A stretch of DNA of 64,000 bases from Bacillus salipaludis (lineage in GTDB: Bacteria; Bacillota; Bacilli; Bacillales_B; DSM-18226). Made by a program: the position numbers and the translations under genes. The notes under the pieces are model-generated. The model worked only from the letters and a program-made list of their open reading frames with translations, was not told the DNA's origin and did not search any database. The stretch covers positions 186,001-250,000 of the forward strand of contig NZ_SMYO01000008.1 of NCBI RefSeq assembly GCF_004358205.1, read 5' to 3'. Positions 52,122 to 62,273 of this stretch are shown one piece after another (position 1 is the first letter of the stretch; every line of letters begins with the position of its first letter).

Positions 52122-53021
52122 CTACTTTTGTTTCCAAGCGGAACGAGTAGCTGCCTCCTTCCATATTACGCGATTATTATCGGTCGCTGCAGGCTCCGAT
52201 TCACCAAAGATGGCGCGTACCCAATGTCCGTCAGTTGGATTTGGCATGAGAATAAACTTAGTTCCAAAGAGATCTTTATCCTGTTCCATCAACTTGGCAC
52301 GCTTGTCAATGTCTGCAACGTAATAAATTCGGCGGAAATCGTTCAAGTTATCACCTAAATAGGAGATTACCTTATAATTTTGAGCTATCTCGTTTTGACG
52401 GGGTTCCTTGTTTGATGTGTCTCTGAGAATTGTCAGATGCTTTTTATCGACATAAGGAAATTTAAGTTTCTTTAGTTGTGTTTTTGCGTAGTGATATGTT
52501 TTTGATCCTTGGTCACGGCTCGAAACATAGAAAACCTCCACCCCTTTTTTCTTACAGTAATTAAAGAAATCCAGTGCCCCTGCAGTAGCCGCCATGTTAT
52601 ACGTTGGAATCCACTTGTCCCAAATCGCATCGTCGAAGAAGTCTTTATTATTGTTAATAAGATATCCCCAATAATTGACCGGACTGAGAATTGTATCATC
52701 AATATCCGTGATAACAGCTAACGGTTTATCGCCCTCCTTGCGGTTGGCAAGGGCACGATCAACTTGGATTCGTGCCATATTAAAAGATTGGTGATAGAGC
52801 GCTTTATACTCTGCTGCAGTCTGCTTCCAGGCAACTGCTACATTCAGTATATTATTGAGTCCATCTACTGTAGAACCTTCAGCACTTGGTGTTATTTTTG
52901 GTTGTTCCACTGCTGCCTGTACATGTGCTGAATGCTGTTTAGATAAGCCAAATACATAACCAACCGTTGCACTACTAAGTACAACAATAATTGCTAGAAT
53001 CATTGAAAAATGTCTTTTCAT
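52122..53021 (-). CDS. e(P4)-family HAD acid phosphatase / 5'-nucleotidase, 299 aa
   Basis: The class C acid phosphatase motifs are AVITDIDDTILSPVNYWGYL (nucleophile and acid), VFYVSSRDQGSKTYHYA, and ISYLGDNLNDF. An N-terminal hydrophobic segment (residues 7-26) exports it. The usual lipobox Cys is absent here (LSSATVGYVFGLS), so it is either secreted or held by an uncleaved helix. It dephosphorylates nucleotides or other phosphomonoesters outside the membrane. Confidence 0.88.
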   Translation of the reverse strand: MKRHFSMILAIIVVLSSATVGYVFGLSKQHSAHVQAAVEQPKITPSAEGSTVDGLNNILNVAVAWKQTAAEYKALYHQSFNMARIQVDRALANRKEGDKPLAVITDIDDTILSPVNYWGYLINNNKDFFDDAIWDKWIPTYNMAATAGALDFFNYCKKKGVEVFYVSSRDQGSKTYHYAKTQLKKLKFPYVDKKHLTILRDTSNKEPRQNEIAQNYKVISYLGDNLNDFRRIYYVADIDKRAKLMEQDKDLFGTKFILMPNPTDGHWVRAIFGESEPAATDNNRVIWKEAATRSAWKQK

Positions 53022-53122
53022 TTCTTTATCCTCCTCAAATTTTTTATAACATAAAATATGTTAAATCATCACTCTGACATATTTCTGACATTATAAACAA
53101 TTCTGAAAAGACGTGATTATAG

Positions 53123-53168
53123 AAAAAAGCGACTTGAATCGGAAACAGCTCCTTTTCAAATCGCTTTT
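53123..53168 (-). terminator. Terminator of the two-component operon
   Basis: On the minus strand AAAAGCGATTTGAA and TTCAAGTCGCTTTT pair with one mismatch and end in a T-run, just past the stop at 53175. Confidence 0.8.
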
Positions 53169-53174
53169 GGTCCT

Positions 53175-54335
53175 TTAGAGGATTTTTATTAATTCCATAT
53201 AGTGCTTTTCAACTTTTAAAGAGGGTGTGCAGCCCATTTCTTTCATAAGATATTGGCTATGCTGCTGATATTGTCTGATGAGGGCTGGCTTGTCTTTACG
53301 TTTTTCGTAGATCTCCATTGCCATAATACATGCCTTTTCCTCATAGGGGAAAAAGCGCAATAGCTTTTTCAGGTATTCCAATTCTTGTTCTATGGATTGG
53401 TTTTTATCAAAATAATTGATTAGCCGATATGTAAGTCGAATATAAATTTGGTTGATGCTTTCGCTAAGAGCAGCACTCCAAAGATAAGCTTTATTTTCAA
53501 AAAGCTCTCCACGGTAGTATGATTCAGCTTTCATAAGCAACGATACTTCTTTTTCGCTGTCAGGATGTTGGTTGCTCCTTAACAAATCCGTGGATACTCT
53601 TACAAATTCCTGATAATCCAAGAGACATTCCTCAAGCTCTACCCAGTACCCGTCACTATTACTTTTAATCTTAAGTGGCACCTGCTCATTCACAATTGTT
53701 TTCTTTAAGCGGTAAATAGAGGTATGGAGATTGGTTGTCGCCCGATCAGGGTCTAGGCTGGGCCAAAGCAAATCACAGAGCCTCCATTTGCCGATAGGTT
53801 TCCCAAGGTGCATGACAAGATAAGCCAAGAGCTCCTCTACCTTCGATGTTATCCAGTGTACCTTTTGATTTGAATGTCTCCCAAAGACTTCAAATTCGCC
53901 CATACAAAGAATTCTTCCCTTGTGCATGATTTCTTGATCCTCAATTTTGGATTCAGGCCTTTGCCGGCTCGTACGGTTCATGATTTTACGAACCACTCGA
54001 TTTATTTCTTGCGCATCAACAGGCTTTAAAATATAATCCAGGGCATTAACTTTAAAAGCTTCTATCGCATACTGGCTGTATGCAGTGACAAAAATGATAT
54101 GCGTTTCCCCATGAATCGCCAAAATCTTTTCTGCCAATTCCAATCCATTCATGTCTGGCATTTCAATATCCACAAACGCAACATCTGGTTTAATCTCACC
54201 AATTTTTTCAAGGGCTGTTTTAGGGTGAGTAAATTGCTTGACCACTTCCAATTGACCATTTAGATCAATCACTCGTTTTAGTAGAATATGGTTTGGATGC
54301 TCATCATCTATGGTAATCGCAATCAGCTTCGGCAA
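53175..54335 (-). CDS. Response regulator with winged helix and BTAD-like domain, 386 aa
   Basis: The receiver domain (residues 1-120) has the phosphoacceptor Asp in VAFVDIEMPDMNGLELA and the Lys in YILKPVDAQEINRV. An OmpR-like winged helix follows (residues 150-235: CMGEFEVFGRHSNQKVHWIT), and the C-terminal 140 residues are helical, like the BTAD domain of SARP/AfsR-type activators. TTG start with AGGAGG upstream. The sensor kinase gene ends 27 bp upstream, so the pair is one operon. Confidence 0.85.
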   Translation of the reverse strand: MPKLIAITIDDEHPNHILLKRVIDLNGQLEVVKQFTHPKTALEKIGEIKPDVAFVDIEMPDMNGLELAEKILAIHGETHIIFVTAYSQYAIEAFKVNALDYILKPVDAQEINRVVRKIMNRTSRQRPESKIEDQEIMHKGRILCMGEFEVFGRHSNQKVHWITSKVEELLAYLVMHLGKPIGKWRLCDLLWPSLDPDRATTNLHTSIYRLKKTIVNEQVPLKIKSNSDGYWVELEECLLDYQEFVRVSTDLLRSNQHPDSEKEVSLLMKAESYYRGELFENKAYLWSAALSESINQIYIRLTYRLINYFDKNQSIEQELEYLKKLLRFFPYEEKACIMAMEIYEKRKDKPALIRQYQQHSQYLMKEMGCTPSLKVEKHYMELIKIL

Positions 54336-54362
54336 GGCAAATTTCCTCCTCCAGTTATTTTA

Positions 54363-56726
54363 TCAAGTGTTTTTCTTAAACGGTAAATATAAAGTGATGA
54401 TTGTACCATACCCTTCTCTGCTTTCAATGGTCAGTTTCGTATCTGCAATATGTCCCAGCCTTTGATGGATATTGGCAAGGCCTACTCCAAAAACAGTTCC
54501 CTTTCTAGATAAAATTTCTTTAATTTTTTGTTCCGACATCCCAACCCCATCGTCTGTAACAGTAACTTTTATCGATTCGCCTTTTGGCTGGACGGTAAGC
54601 TTTAACGTGCCCCCCTGCGTTTTTTTTACAACCCCATGCCGGATTGCATTCTCTACTAAAGGCTGTATCATCAATGGCATGATCCTTTGCTGTAAACAAG
54701 TTTCATCAATTTCGAAAATGGTTTGAAGTCGTTCTCCATATCTGGCTTCCTCAATATCCACATAAGATTTCACCAGTTCAATTTCACGTTGCAGCGTTAC
54801 CAGCTCACCACGGTTATCGGTATTAAAAACAATTCTTAGGTATTTACTGAGACTGTTCAATAATTCTCCCGCTTTTTCCGAATCAGTATAGCAAAAGGCC
54901 ATGATCGCGCTTAGTGCATTATATAAAAAGTGAGGTTTTATTTGCGATTGCAAATAGGCCATTTCGTTTATCGCTACTTCCTTTTCAAGTTTTTTCGAAA
55001 CCTTTTTAGTTCGAATAAAACCGAATACAAATAGTGATAAAACGATCAATACAATCAGCAAAATGAAAGTGATTAGATTCCGATGTCTTTTTTGCGTGAT
55101 ATACCTGTTCCTAAGTTCACTTTCACCAACTTTATACTTATCAACAATATCATTTGTATCAAAATAATTCATAGCACGATTCATAATGCTTACTAAAGTA
55201 TCCATCTCACCTGTCTGTTTAAAAAAATAGCAATAATATTTAGGTGATTCTTTAATGCGATAAACAGAAGTCAAATCAAAAAGCTCATTTTCATAAAAAT
55301 CTTCCAAAAAGACATTTTCGTTTTGAATGATATAGTCAACATCCCTATTTTTTAGTCCGAGATACATTTTACGATCACTATCAAAATATGTGATTTGTTC
55401 TTTAGGAATAATTGTCTCAATGAAATCTGTTATGGATGTTCCCTTTACGATTCCTACTTTTTTATGAAGAAGTTCTTGCACGTATTTTATCTTTTTTGGG
55501 TTGTCTGCTTTTGCAATTACAGAATAATATGTGGAAACATACGGGTGTGAAAAGAGACCGAATTTTTGTCTAGTCTCCGTAATGCTAATTGGAAACAGGA
55601 GGTCAATATTTTTCTCTTTCACTTTGTTAACCTTTTCGGACCAACTAAGGTTTTCATCGCGTATGAAGATATAGTCTAACCCAATGAGGTGTGCAATGTT
55701 TTCAAAAAGTTCGACACTGGCACCTGAATATTTACCTTTGGCTTTATCATAAAAGGATAGGGGTGCAAAGTTGTCATCCACCATAACACGCACTTTTCCA
55801 ATTGAACGTATAAACTCCTTTTCCTTTTCTGTCATAGGGAAATGATTGTACAAATATGCTTTCTGCATTTCTTTTTCATATTTTGCAACGATTGGGCCAA
55901 TTGCGATGGAAATCGCTTTGTTCAGTATCGATAGTAATAGAGGATTGGAACTGCTAGTTATTACTCGATAGGTATCATAGGTTCGGGAATTAGGGACCGG
56001 ACGCGCCAAGAGACCATGATCAATTAAACTTCTATAATTCCCAACATTTGAGTAGATAAAATCAATCTTATTATTTTTCAATGCATCATAAGCAGCAGAA
56101 AGATCTTTGTATGGATAATATTTTATATCGCTAAAATTATTCAGTGATTGACTGTTATCGTCTATCATGTTTAGAATACCGACTTTTTTCCCTGCAAGTG
56201 TATACACAAGTGTATCATCCGTTATTTTTTTATCATTCGAATAAAAAATGAAATTCATATTGATGCTAATGGGTTCACTAAGCAAAATCTCAGGATAGAC
56301 TACTGTACGCCTTTGGATTATGGGTGACAAATCCAATGATCCATTCGATATTTTATTGATGACATCCTCTGAACTACTCACTGCGACATAAGATAGTTTT
56401 ACTCCTAACACTTTTTCCAGTGTGGAGTAGAAGAGTTTATTTACCCCATATTCATTTCCATTATTTTTAAATTCATAGAATCCCCCCATGGAATCAAGAT
56501 TATTAGGAACTTTCAACCCTTTTTTCCTGACATTATCAAGGTACTCTATTTCATCATCTGTGAGTGGAATCGACTCGCTTGAAAAAGAGTCTGCAGTACT
56601 ACTATATTTTTCATAGATATTTTCATAGCTATTTCTATTTTTTGAAGAGGTTGCTTCTGCAACCGAGAAATTCGAAGTAAAAAGCCAAACCATAATCAAA
56701 AGTATGATCACTTTTTTTCCATTCAT
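54363..56726 (-). CDS. Sensor histidine kinase with tandem SBP-bac-3 (Venus flytrap) domains, 787 aa
   Basis: A signal peptide (residues 1-25) leads to two periplasmic-binding-like domains (about 70-290 and 305-540, the latter opening IRSIGKVRVMVDDNFAPLSF), then a membrane helix (about 549-572) and a LytS-type kinase. The phosphoacceptor His is H599 in IKPHFLYNALSA, the N-box QPLVENAIRHG, and the ATP motifs DDGVGMS and GVGLANIHQRL. It should sense small solutes such as amino acids outside the cell and phosphorylate the adjacent regulator. Confidence 0.88.
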   Translation of the reverse strand: MNGKKVIILLIMVWLFTSNFSVAEATSSKNRNSYENIYEKYSSTADSFSSESIPLTDDEIEYLDNVRKKGLKVPNNLDSMGGFYEFKNNGNEYGVNKLFYSTLEKVLGVKLSYVAVSSSEDVINKISNGSLDLSPIIQRRTVVYPEILLSEPISINMNFIFYSNDKKITDDTLVYTLAGKKVGILNMIDDNSQSLNNFSDIKYYPYKDLSAAYDALKNNKIDFIYSNVGNYRSLIDHGLLARPVPNSRTYDTYRVITSSSNPLLLSILNKAISIAIGPIVAKYEKEMQKAYLYNHFPMTEKEKEFIRSIGKVRVMVDDNFAPLSFYDKAKGKYSGASVELFENIAHLIGLDYIFIRDENLSWSEKVNKVKEKNIDLLFPISITETRQKFGLFSHPYVSTYYSVIAKADNPKKIKYVQELLHKKVGIVKGTSITDFIETIIPKEQITYFDSDRKMYLGLKNRDVDYIIQNENVFLEDFYENELFDLTSVYRIKESPKYYCYFFKQTGEMDTLVSIMNRAMNYFDTNDIVDKYKVGESELRNRYITQKRHRNLITFILLIVLIVLSLFVFGFIRTKKVSKKLEKEVAINEMAYLQSQIKPHFLYNALSAIMAFCYTDSEKAGELLNSLSKYLRIVFNTDNRGELVTLQREIELVKSYVDIEEARYGERLQTIFEIDETCLQQRIMPLMIQPLVENAIRHGVVKKTQGGTLKLTVQPKGESIKVTVTDDGVGMSEQKIKEILSRKGTVFGVGLANIHQRLGHIADTKLTIESREGYGTIITLYLPFKKNT

Positions 56727-56872
56727 TCAAATAGCCCCTCATGTTGCATTATTCCATTTCACCTAATTTACGACCCGCTATTGCATTTTTTTAATCAGTA
56801 TAAAATCGACATCAAGAGATATCAACAATATCTTACAAAATTATCGAAAAAATCATTTTACTTTTATTGGAG

Positions 56873-57202
56873 TTAAGACAAGGCTGTTTTCTTAAAGATT
56901 TCGTTCATAACAGGGAAGCCCGTTGCCATTACTACACGTCCTGTTGTCGTGTGCTGCATCACTTGTATTTCCTTTTTTGCTTTTAAAACCATCTTGGTAA
57001 CCGATGGGGAAAAAATGCTCTCTGTTTCAAGCTGAGTTACTGATTTTCCAATTAAAAAAGAAACACCCTTTCCGTAAATGGCTTGGCAATTCGGACTAGC
57101 TTTTAAAACCATTCCGTTTCCATCCGTAATCACGATGTTATCTTTCGAAGCTCTAAGAATGGCATCCAATTCGATTTGAAGAGTTCCAAAGTGTTTTTCC
57201 AT
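56873..57202 (-). pseudogene. N-terminal PAS fragment of a probable sigma-54 activator
   Basis: The 109-residue product is one PAS domain (LQIELDAILRASKDNIVITD; VVMATGFPVMNE) of the kind that precedes AAA+ and Fis-type helix-turn-helix domains in RocR-like regulators. It ends abruptly with FKKTALS, and no AAA+ domain follows before the next gene. A truncated gene is more likely than a stand-alone PAS protein. ATG 57202 lacks a strong ribosome binding site. Confidence 0.6.
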
Positions 57203-57287
57203 ATAATCACTGCCTTTGCGAATGAATTTCCTTATTATTAAGATACCAATTCATTTTCAAAGTAAAAAGGCTATTCAATAGAAAAAA

Positions 57288-57326
57288 AGAGCGCTAAGGA
57301 AGCAAAAAGGCTTCCTTAGCACTCTT
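57288..57326 (-). terminator. Terminator of the intact HU gene
   Basis: GCTAAGGAAGC and GCTTCCTTAGC pair around AAAAAG. The same hairpin with base changes follows the HU fragment near 33000. Confidence 0.8.
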
Positions 57327-57336
57327 TAAAGATTAC

Positions 57337-57609
57337 TTATTTGACGGCTTCTTTTAGTTCTTTACCTGGTTTAAAAGCGGGAACTTTAGAAGCAGCGATC
57401 TGCATTTCCTCGCCTGTTTGTGGATTACGGCCTGTTCTGGCTGCACGTTCACGTACTTCAAATGTTCCAAACCCAATTAACTGGATTTTTTCTTCCTTAG
57501 CAAGTGTATTAGAGATAGTTTCAAACAACGCATCCACCGCTTTGGTAGCATCTTTCTTAGCTAATTCTGTTTGTGTTGCGACAGCGTTGATTAGTTCAGT
57601 TTTATTCAT
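57337..57609 (-). CDS. HU-family histone-like DNA-binding protein, 90 aa
   Basis: Complete HU protein of normal length. [20 protein letters not shown] forms the helical dimer base, and [20 protein letters not shown] then [20 protein letters not shown] forms the beta-arm with the conserved RNPQTG tip. It bends and compacts DNA as a homodimer. It is monocistronic with its own terminator. A truncated, nearly identical copy is at 33039-33182. Confidence 0.95.
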   Translation of the reverse strand: MNKTELINAVATQTELAKKDATKAVDALFETISNTLAKEEKIQLIGFGTFEVRERAARTGRNPQTGEEMQIAASKVPAFKPGKELKEAVK

Positions 57610-57756
57610 AATCTAGCACCTCATCCTTTTATTTTAGATAGTATGTAAAAATGATATCATAACACATCTACTATAAGGTTTTCCAATTTAACAGATTCAT
57701 ATACATTTATTCCAAAAGAAACAGTATCCCTTAATAGTATGCTTTAAGAAAAATCA

Positions 57757-57785
57757 TAAAAAGACACAAGCGCTTTTAACCCGTG
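57757..57785 (-). terminator. Terminator after the IclR remnant
   Basis: On the minus strand GACACGGG and GCTTGTGTC pair around TTAAAAGC and are followed by TTTTTATG. Confidence 0.65.
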
Positions 57786-58007
57786 TCATTTATTAAGTGT
57801 ATCCAAACTTTTGTGAAATCTCGTGTGCCGCACTCTGACCTTTTCAACCAACGAAGGCAGCATTTCCTTTTGGTAATTCACATCAAGGCCTGCAATACTA
57901 ATGCCTGCAATGATAGACCCATTGTAATTAAAAATAGGAGCAGCAACAGCAGATATATAATTTTCAAGTTCCGAATGACTTAGGAGAAAACGGCTTTTTG
58001 TTTCCAT
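57786..58007 (-). pseudogene. IclR-family regulator, C-terminal remnant
   Basis: The 73 residues ELENYISAVAAPIFNYNGSI and IAGISIAGLDVNYQKEMLPS match the end of the IclR effector-binding domain. The DNA-binding helix-turn-helix and most of the effector domain are missing, and upstream sequence to 58090 has no matching frame. Its stop codon and terminator survive. Confidence 0.72.
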
Positions 58008-58091
58008 AAAAATGCTGGCAATATAATTTAACTTCTTCCATTAGAACCAATCGAAATATTTCATTTTCCCCAATCGCATTAATATATTAAT

Positions 58092-58934
58092 CTAACGTTT
58101 GCGGTTATCATGGGTAAACCCTCTTCCAAGCACCTCGTACACATCATTAACACTCACAAATGCATAGGGATCCATTCCCTCCACCAATAATTTTAGTCGC
58201 CCTATTTCATTTCTGTTAACTACACAATAAAGCACTTCCTTACTCTCTCCTGTGTATCCTCCTTTACCGTTAAGTAATGTAACACCCCTTTCCATTTCCA
58301 TTGTGATTTTCTTCGCAATCTCTGTGTTTGTATTCGATATAATCATTACGGCTTTGGCTTTATACGCTGCCTCCTGGACATAATCAATGACTTTTGCTCC
58401 GATAAATACAGCCACAAGGGTATACATAGCACGGGTCAAATCCAGATAAATAAGCGATATGGCAACGACAATTAAATCAGAAAAAAACAATGTTCGTCCA
58501 ATACTCCATCCCATGTGTTTTTTCAAAAGATAGGCGATGATATCGATTCCATCTGTTGCCCCGCCAAAACGAAATACAATCCCTAATCCAATTCCGACCG
58601 AAACACCTGCATAAAGAGAAGCGAGCAATGAATCATGTAAAGGCAAAGAGAAATTTTCGAAAACACTAAGAAAAATAGATAACGATACAGTTCCCACTAC
58701 CGTATAAATAAAGGCAGTTCTCCCCAGTGTCTTCCAACCTAGAAACATAAGTGGAATATTGATCAATAAATTGACTAACCCTGGATCCCAATTAAAAATA
58801 AATTTCAGTAATATGGTTATTCCTGTAATACCGCCTTCTGTTAAACCGTTACTTATGTTAAAACAATCAATGCCAAAACCCATAATGGCAGAACCTACAA
58901 TAATAGCTGCTATGGGTTTTATTTCAAGTTTCAT
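58092..58934 (-). CDS. YitT-family membrane protein with DUF2179 domain, 280 aa
   Basis: Five to six membrane helices (AAIIVGSAIMGFGIDCFNIS; GGITGITILLKFIFNW; FGGATDGIDIIAYLLKKHMG) are followed by a cytoplasmic DUF2179 domain (residues 205-275: AVMIISNTNTEIAKKITMEM). Family members are widespread in bacilli; their transport or signalling role is not settled. It stands alone. Confidence 0.88.
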   Translation of the reverse strand: MKLEIKPIAAIIVGSAIMGFGIDCFNISNGLTEGGITGITILLKFIFNWDPGLVNLLINIPLMFLGWKTLGRTAFIYTVVGTVSLSIFLSVFENFSLPLHDSLLASLYAGVSVGIGLGIVFRFGGATDGIDIIAYLLKKHMGWSIGRTLFFSDLIVVAISLIYLDLTRAMYTLVAVFIGAKVIDYVQEAAYKAKAVMIISNTNTEIAKKITMEMERGVTLLNGKGGYTGESKEVLYCVVNRNEIGRLKLLVEGMDPYAFVSVNDVYEVLGRGFTHDNRKR

Positions 58935-59104
58935 TTAACTCAACCCCTCAATGACTAAAGCTTCAAATTGATTTGATTAAAAGATTAATGCATGTTTTAT
59001 GCCAAATGGTATTACTGGTTTTTAGGGATATTTAACTAACAGTGGTATTTAATTTTGCATAAACTATCTATATCTGAATAGTTGGTTAACAATAGTTTAA
59101 ATAC

Positions 59105-59139
59105 AAAAGAGGATTCTACAGTAACGGAATCCTCTTTTC
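59105..59139 (-). terminator. Terminator after the amidohydrolase gene
   Basis: On the minus strand AAAAGAGGATTC and GAATCCTCTTTT form a perfect stem followed by GTATTT. Confidence 0.85.
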
Positions 59140-59148
59140 ATAAATATG

Positions 59149-60780
59149 TTATTTTTCGATTAGAGACTTTGTATGATCATAGACCACTGTACCATCAACA
59201 ATTGTTAGCTGGACTTTCGTATCGGGTATTTCCTCCACCGGTATTTCAAAAAGATTTCGCTCCAAGACGACAACATCCGCAAGTTTCCCCACTTCCAATG
59301 TGCCTAATTCATGCTCTCTAAATGTACCGTAAGCTGATCCTGACGTATAGGCTTTTAAAGCATCAGCAAGCGCAATCCGTTCATGCGGATGCCACACTGT
59401 TTTTCCACTGCTGTCGATTCTCGTTACTGCACGATAGATTTGTAGAAGCGGATTCAGGATATCAACTGGGAAATCAGTTCCAAATGCCAAGTTTGCACCA
59501 GATTTTTTCAAAGTATTTATTGAAAAAACATGCTTTTCTCGTTCCGAACCAATTCGATCAGTGTAAACACCCCGTTCCGACATTGCAAAGTGATCCGGCT
59601 GCATTGAAGCAGTAACACCCAGCTCCTTAAAACGAGGGATATCATTCGGATGTATTACTTCTACATGCTCGACGGAATGACGTGAATCCCGTTTGCCGTT
59701 GACTTTTTGCGCTTCCTGATAAGCATCTAAAGCTAGACGGATGGCTCCATCACCAATCGCATGAAAACGAATACTGAAGCCTTCCTTATCTGCATCCGCC
59801 ACCCATTTTTTAATCGTCTCAGCAGGGAAAGTTGTCTCACCACGTGAATCCGGTTGATCTGCATAAGGTTCTAATAAATAAGCCGTACGGGCAGTAATAA
59901 CGCCATCAATAAATTGTTTCAGTCCGGACACACGGAGTTTATCCGATTGATACGTATCTCTCAATTGTTTAGCACGCTCTATATCGCCATTTAATACTGG
60001 CCATAAATGAATGCGTGTTGTTAAGTCCCCTTTATCTTCAAATTCTTTGAAAAGGCCATAATCATTAATAATATTCATTGACTCCGATGCAAATAAGTCA
60101 TGGACAGCCGTTACTCCTAAACTAGCAGCATGAGTAAGGAAATTTGTTAAAAGAGCTTTCTTTTGTTCTTTCGTAAAATCATAGGCATGGCGGATGACCG
60201 CATCCGTTGCTCCTTCATAGAGAAGGCCATTTGGTTCTCCATCGTCGTCCTTCCCAATCCTGCCGAAAGAAGGGGATTCAGTATGTCGATTAATATTTGC
60301 GATCTCTAATGCCTTTGTGTTCACCCAAGCATAATGCATTTCGGCATGAAACATAAGCGCTGGACGATCAGGGAGAATCCGATCCAATGAATGACGGGTC
60401 GGTAATTTTTGAGTATCCCAATAACCTGCATCCCATGTAAATCCGATTACCCATGGATTTTCCGGATTAGCTTCAGCGAATTTGCGAATCATTTCCAGTG
60501 CTTCCTCTTCCGAACGGGCCGCGAACAGATCGACACCATTAAGGGCAACGGCCCCCTGCATAAGATGAAGATGGAAATCATGGAATCCCGGCATGATGAG
60601 TTGATCATTAAATTGATAAATTTTCGTATTCTCACCTGCAAAGTGTTTCATTTCTTTCTCAGAACCAATCGCAACAATTTTGTTATCCTTAATCGCAATC
60701 GAAGCGGGTTCAGGCTGGTCGGTAAGACCTGTAAAAACAACATCACTCGAAATAATCATATCAGCTTTTTGTTGACTCAT
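59149..60780 (-). CDS. YtcJ-like metal-dependent amidohydrolase, 543 aa
   Basis: An amidohydrolase-superfamily TIM barrel with the HxH motif in MPGFHDFHLHLMQGAVALNG, the large insertion typical of YtcJ-type enzymes, and SIRFHAIGDGAIRLAL, SVEHVEVIHPNDI and AFGTDFPVDILNPLLQIYRA supplying further metal ligands. Substrates are uncharacterised; hydrolysis of N-substituted amides or formamides is likely. It lies 39 bp after the APC permease gene, in the same operon, so its substrate probably enters through that permease. Confidence 0.9.
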   Translation of the reverse strand: MSQQKADMIISSDVVFTGLTDQPEPASIAIKDNKIVAIGSEKEMKHFAGENTKIYQFNDQLIMPGFHDFHLHLMQGAVALNGVDLFAARSEEEALEMIRKFAEANPENPWVIGFTWDAGYWDTQKLPTRHSLDRILPDRPALMFHAEMHYAWVNTKALEIANINRHTESPSFGRIGKDDDGEPNGLLYEGATDAVIRHAYDFTKEQKKALLTNFLTHAASLGVTAVHDLFASESMNIINDYGLFKEFEDKGDLTTRIHLWPVLNGDIERAKQLRDTYQSDKLRVSGLKQFIDGVITARTAYLLEPYADQPDSRGETTFPAETIKKWVADADKEGFSIRFHAIGDGAIRLALDAYQEAQKVNGKRDSRHSVEHVEVIHPNDIPRFKELGVTASMQPDHFAMSERGVYTDRIGSEREKHVFSINTLKKSGANLAFGTDFPVDILNPLLQIYRAVTRIDSSGKTVWHPHERIALADALKAYTSGSAYGTFREHELGTLEVGKLADVVVLERNLFEIPVEEIPDTKVQLTIVDGTVVYDHTKSLIEK

Positions 60781-60819
60781 AATTAATCAATCCTTTCATT
60801 TATATAGATAAATGCCACT

Positions 60820-62166
60820 TTAATGAGCTTCTTCTAAGCCAAGCTCAGGAGGCAGCTGCCTAAACATTTTTGTTAAGTTTAATAGATAGATAAATCCGAT
60901 GAGAAGCCATGTTCCACCTAATAATAGGGAATGTTTGTCCAGCTTGGTAATCAACAGTCCAATAAGCGCCGTCCCAATAAGCGGGATTATCAAATATTGA
61001 ATCGTTCCTTTAAAAGACCTCTGTTTTTTTCGGATAAAATAGTGTGCGATAACCGAAAGATTCACAAAGAAAAAGGCGAACAGCGCTCCAAAGTTAATAA
61101 GCGAAATGGCAGTGGTTAAATTTAGGAATAGTGCACTTAACGCAACAACACCAATGAGTAAAATATTGAATACCGGTGTGCGGTATTTTGGAGATAGATA
61201 GCCAAAGATTTTTTTCGGCAATACATCCTCCCTTCCCATTGCATACAGAATACGAGAGGCGCTCGTACCGGAAGCAACGGCTGAAGCAAAGGCGGCTGTT
61301 AGGCCGATTGCATTAAAGACACTCGTAAAAATATTCCCGCCAACATACATCGCAATGTCAATATAGGCGGATTCAGGATTTTTAAAAGACTGAAACGCTG
61401 GATAAATGAGTTGTAAAACATACGTACCCGAGATAAACATGAACCCACCAATAAGCGTGATGATATAGATCGCTCTCGGCAATGTTTTCCTGGGTTCCTT
61501 AGTCTCTTCTGACAACGTAGTAACGGCATCAAAGCCTAAAAAAGAAAAACATAAAATAGGAATAATAGATAGTAGCGTTGGTACTTTAATGTGAGAATCA
61601 TAGAAGGGAACGGTTGAAAATAATGTCCCTGCTCCTCTTCCTGCAAAAATTCCTTTAATCGACAAAATCAGAAACAGTACAAACGAAAAAACTTGTAAGA
61701 GAAGTAAGATGGTATTAAAATTCGCTGCTAATTTTATACCTAGGATGTTGACAATCGTAATAATCACAATAAATGAAATGATCCAAACAGACATTGGAAC
61801 GGATGGGAACATTGCATGTAGTGCGATTGCATTGAGAAGGGAACTGATCATCGGGCTAAACACATAATCGAGTATGATTGTCCAACCAACGAGAAACCCT
61901 AAATGAGGGCTTATCGATTTTTGTGCAAACGTATAAGCTGCCCCTGCATTTGGGAACGCTTTCACCAATTCCGCATAGCTATAAGCTGTAAATAACATGA
62001 CAATTAGAGCAATCGCATAAGCGGTGGGGAGCATCCCATTTGTACTTGTAACAGCTACCCCATATGTTGAAAACATAGTCGTTGGAGCCATAAAGGTTAA
62101 ACCAAAGAACACAACATATTTTAATGATAAAGAACGCTTTAGAGTTGGCGTGCATGTTTGATTCAT
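60820..62166 (-). CDS. APC-family amino acid / amide permease, 448 aa
   Basis: Twelve helices, with the motif FSFLGFDAVTTLSEETKEPR close to that of the permease at 49409-50797; the two are clearly paralogues. AAGGAGG precedes the ATG. It is the first gene of a two-gene operon with the amidohydrolase and is preceded by a MerR-type promoter. Confidence 0.9.
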   Translation of the reverse strand: MNQTCTPTLKRSLSLKYVVFFGLTFMAPTTMFSTYGVAVTSTNGMLPTAYAIALIVMLFTAYSYAELVKAFPNAGAAYTFAQKSISPHLGFLVGWTIILDYVFSPMISSLLNAIALHAMFPSVPMSVWIISFIVIITIVNILGIKLAANFNTILLLLQVFSFVLFLILSIKGIFAGRGAGTLFSTVPFYDSHIKVPTLLSIIPILCFSFLGFDAVTTLSEETKEPRKTLPRAIYIITLIGGFMFISGTYVLQLIYPAFQSFKNPESAYIDIAMYVGGNIFTSVFNAIGLTAAFASAVASGTSASRILYAMGREDVLPKKIFGYLSPKYRTPVFNILLIGVVALSALFLNLTTAISLINFGALFAFFFVNLSVIAHYFIRKKQRSFKGTIQYLIIPLIGTALIGLLITKLDKHSLLLGGTWLLIGFIYLLNLTKMFRQLPPELGLEEAH

Positions 62167-62273
62167 AGATCAATCCTCCTTATTTGCGTATTAATTGCCC
62201 TTATTCCCTATTGAAAATGACCTTTTCGCCTATAACATAGAAATCATCCCTCATTTCAGAATAATATGAAAAT

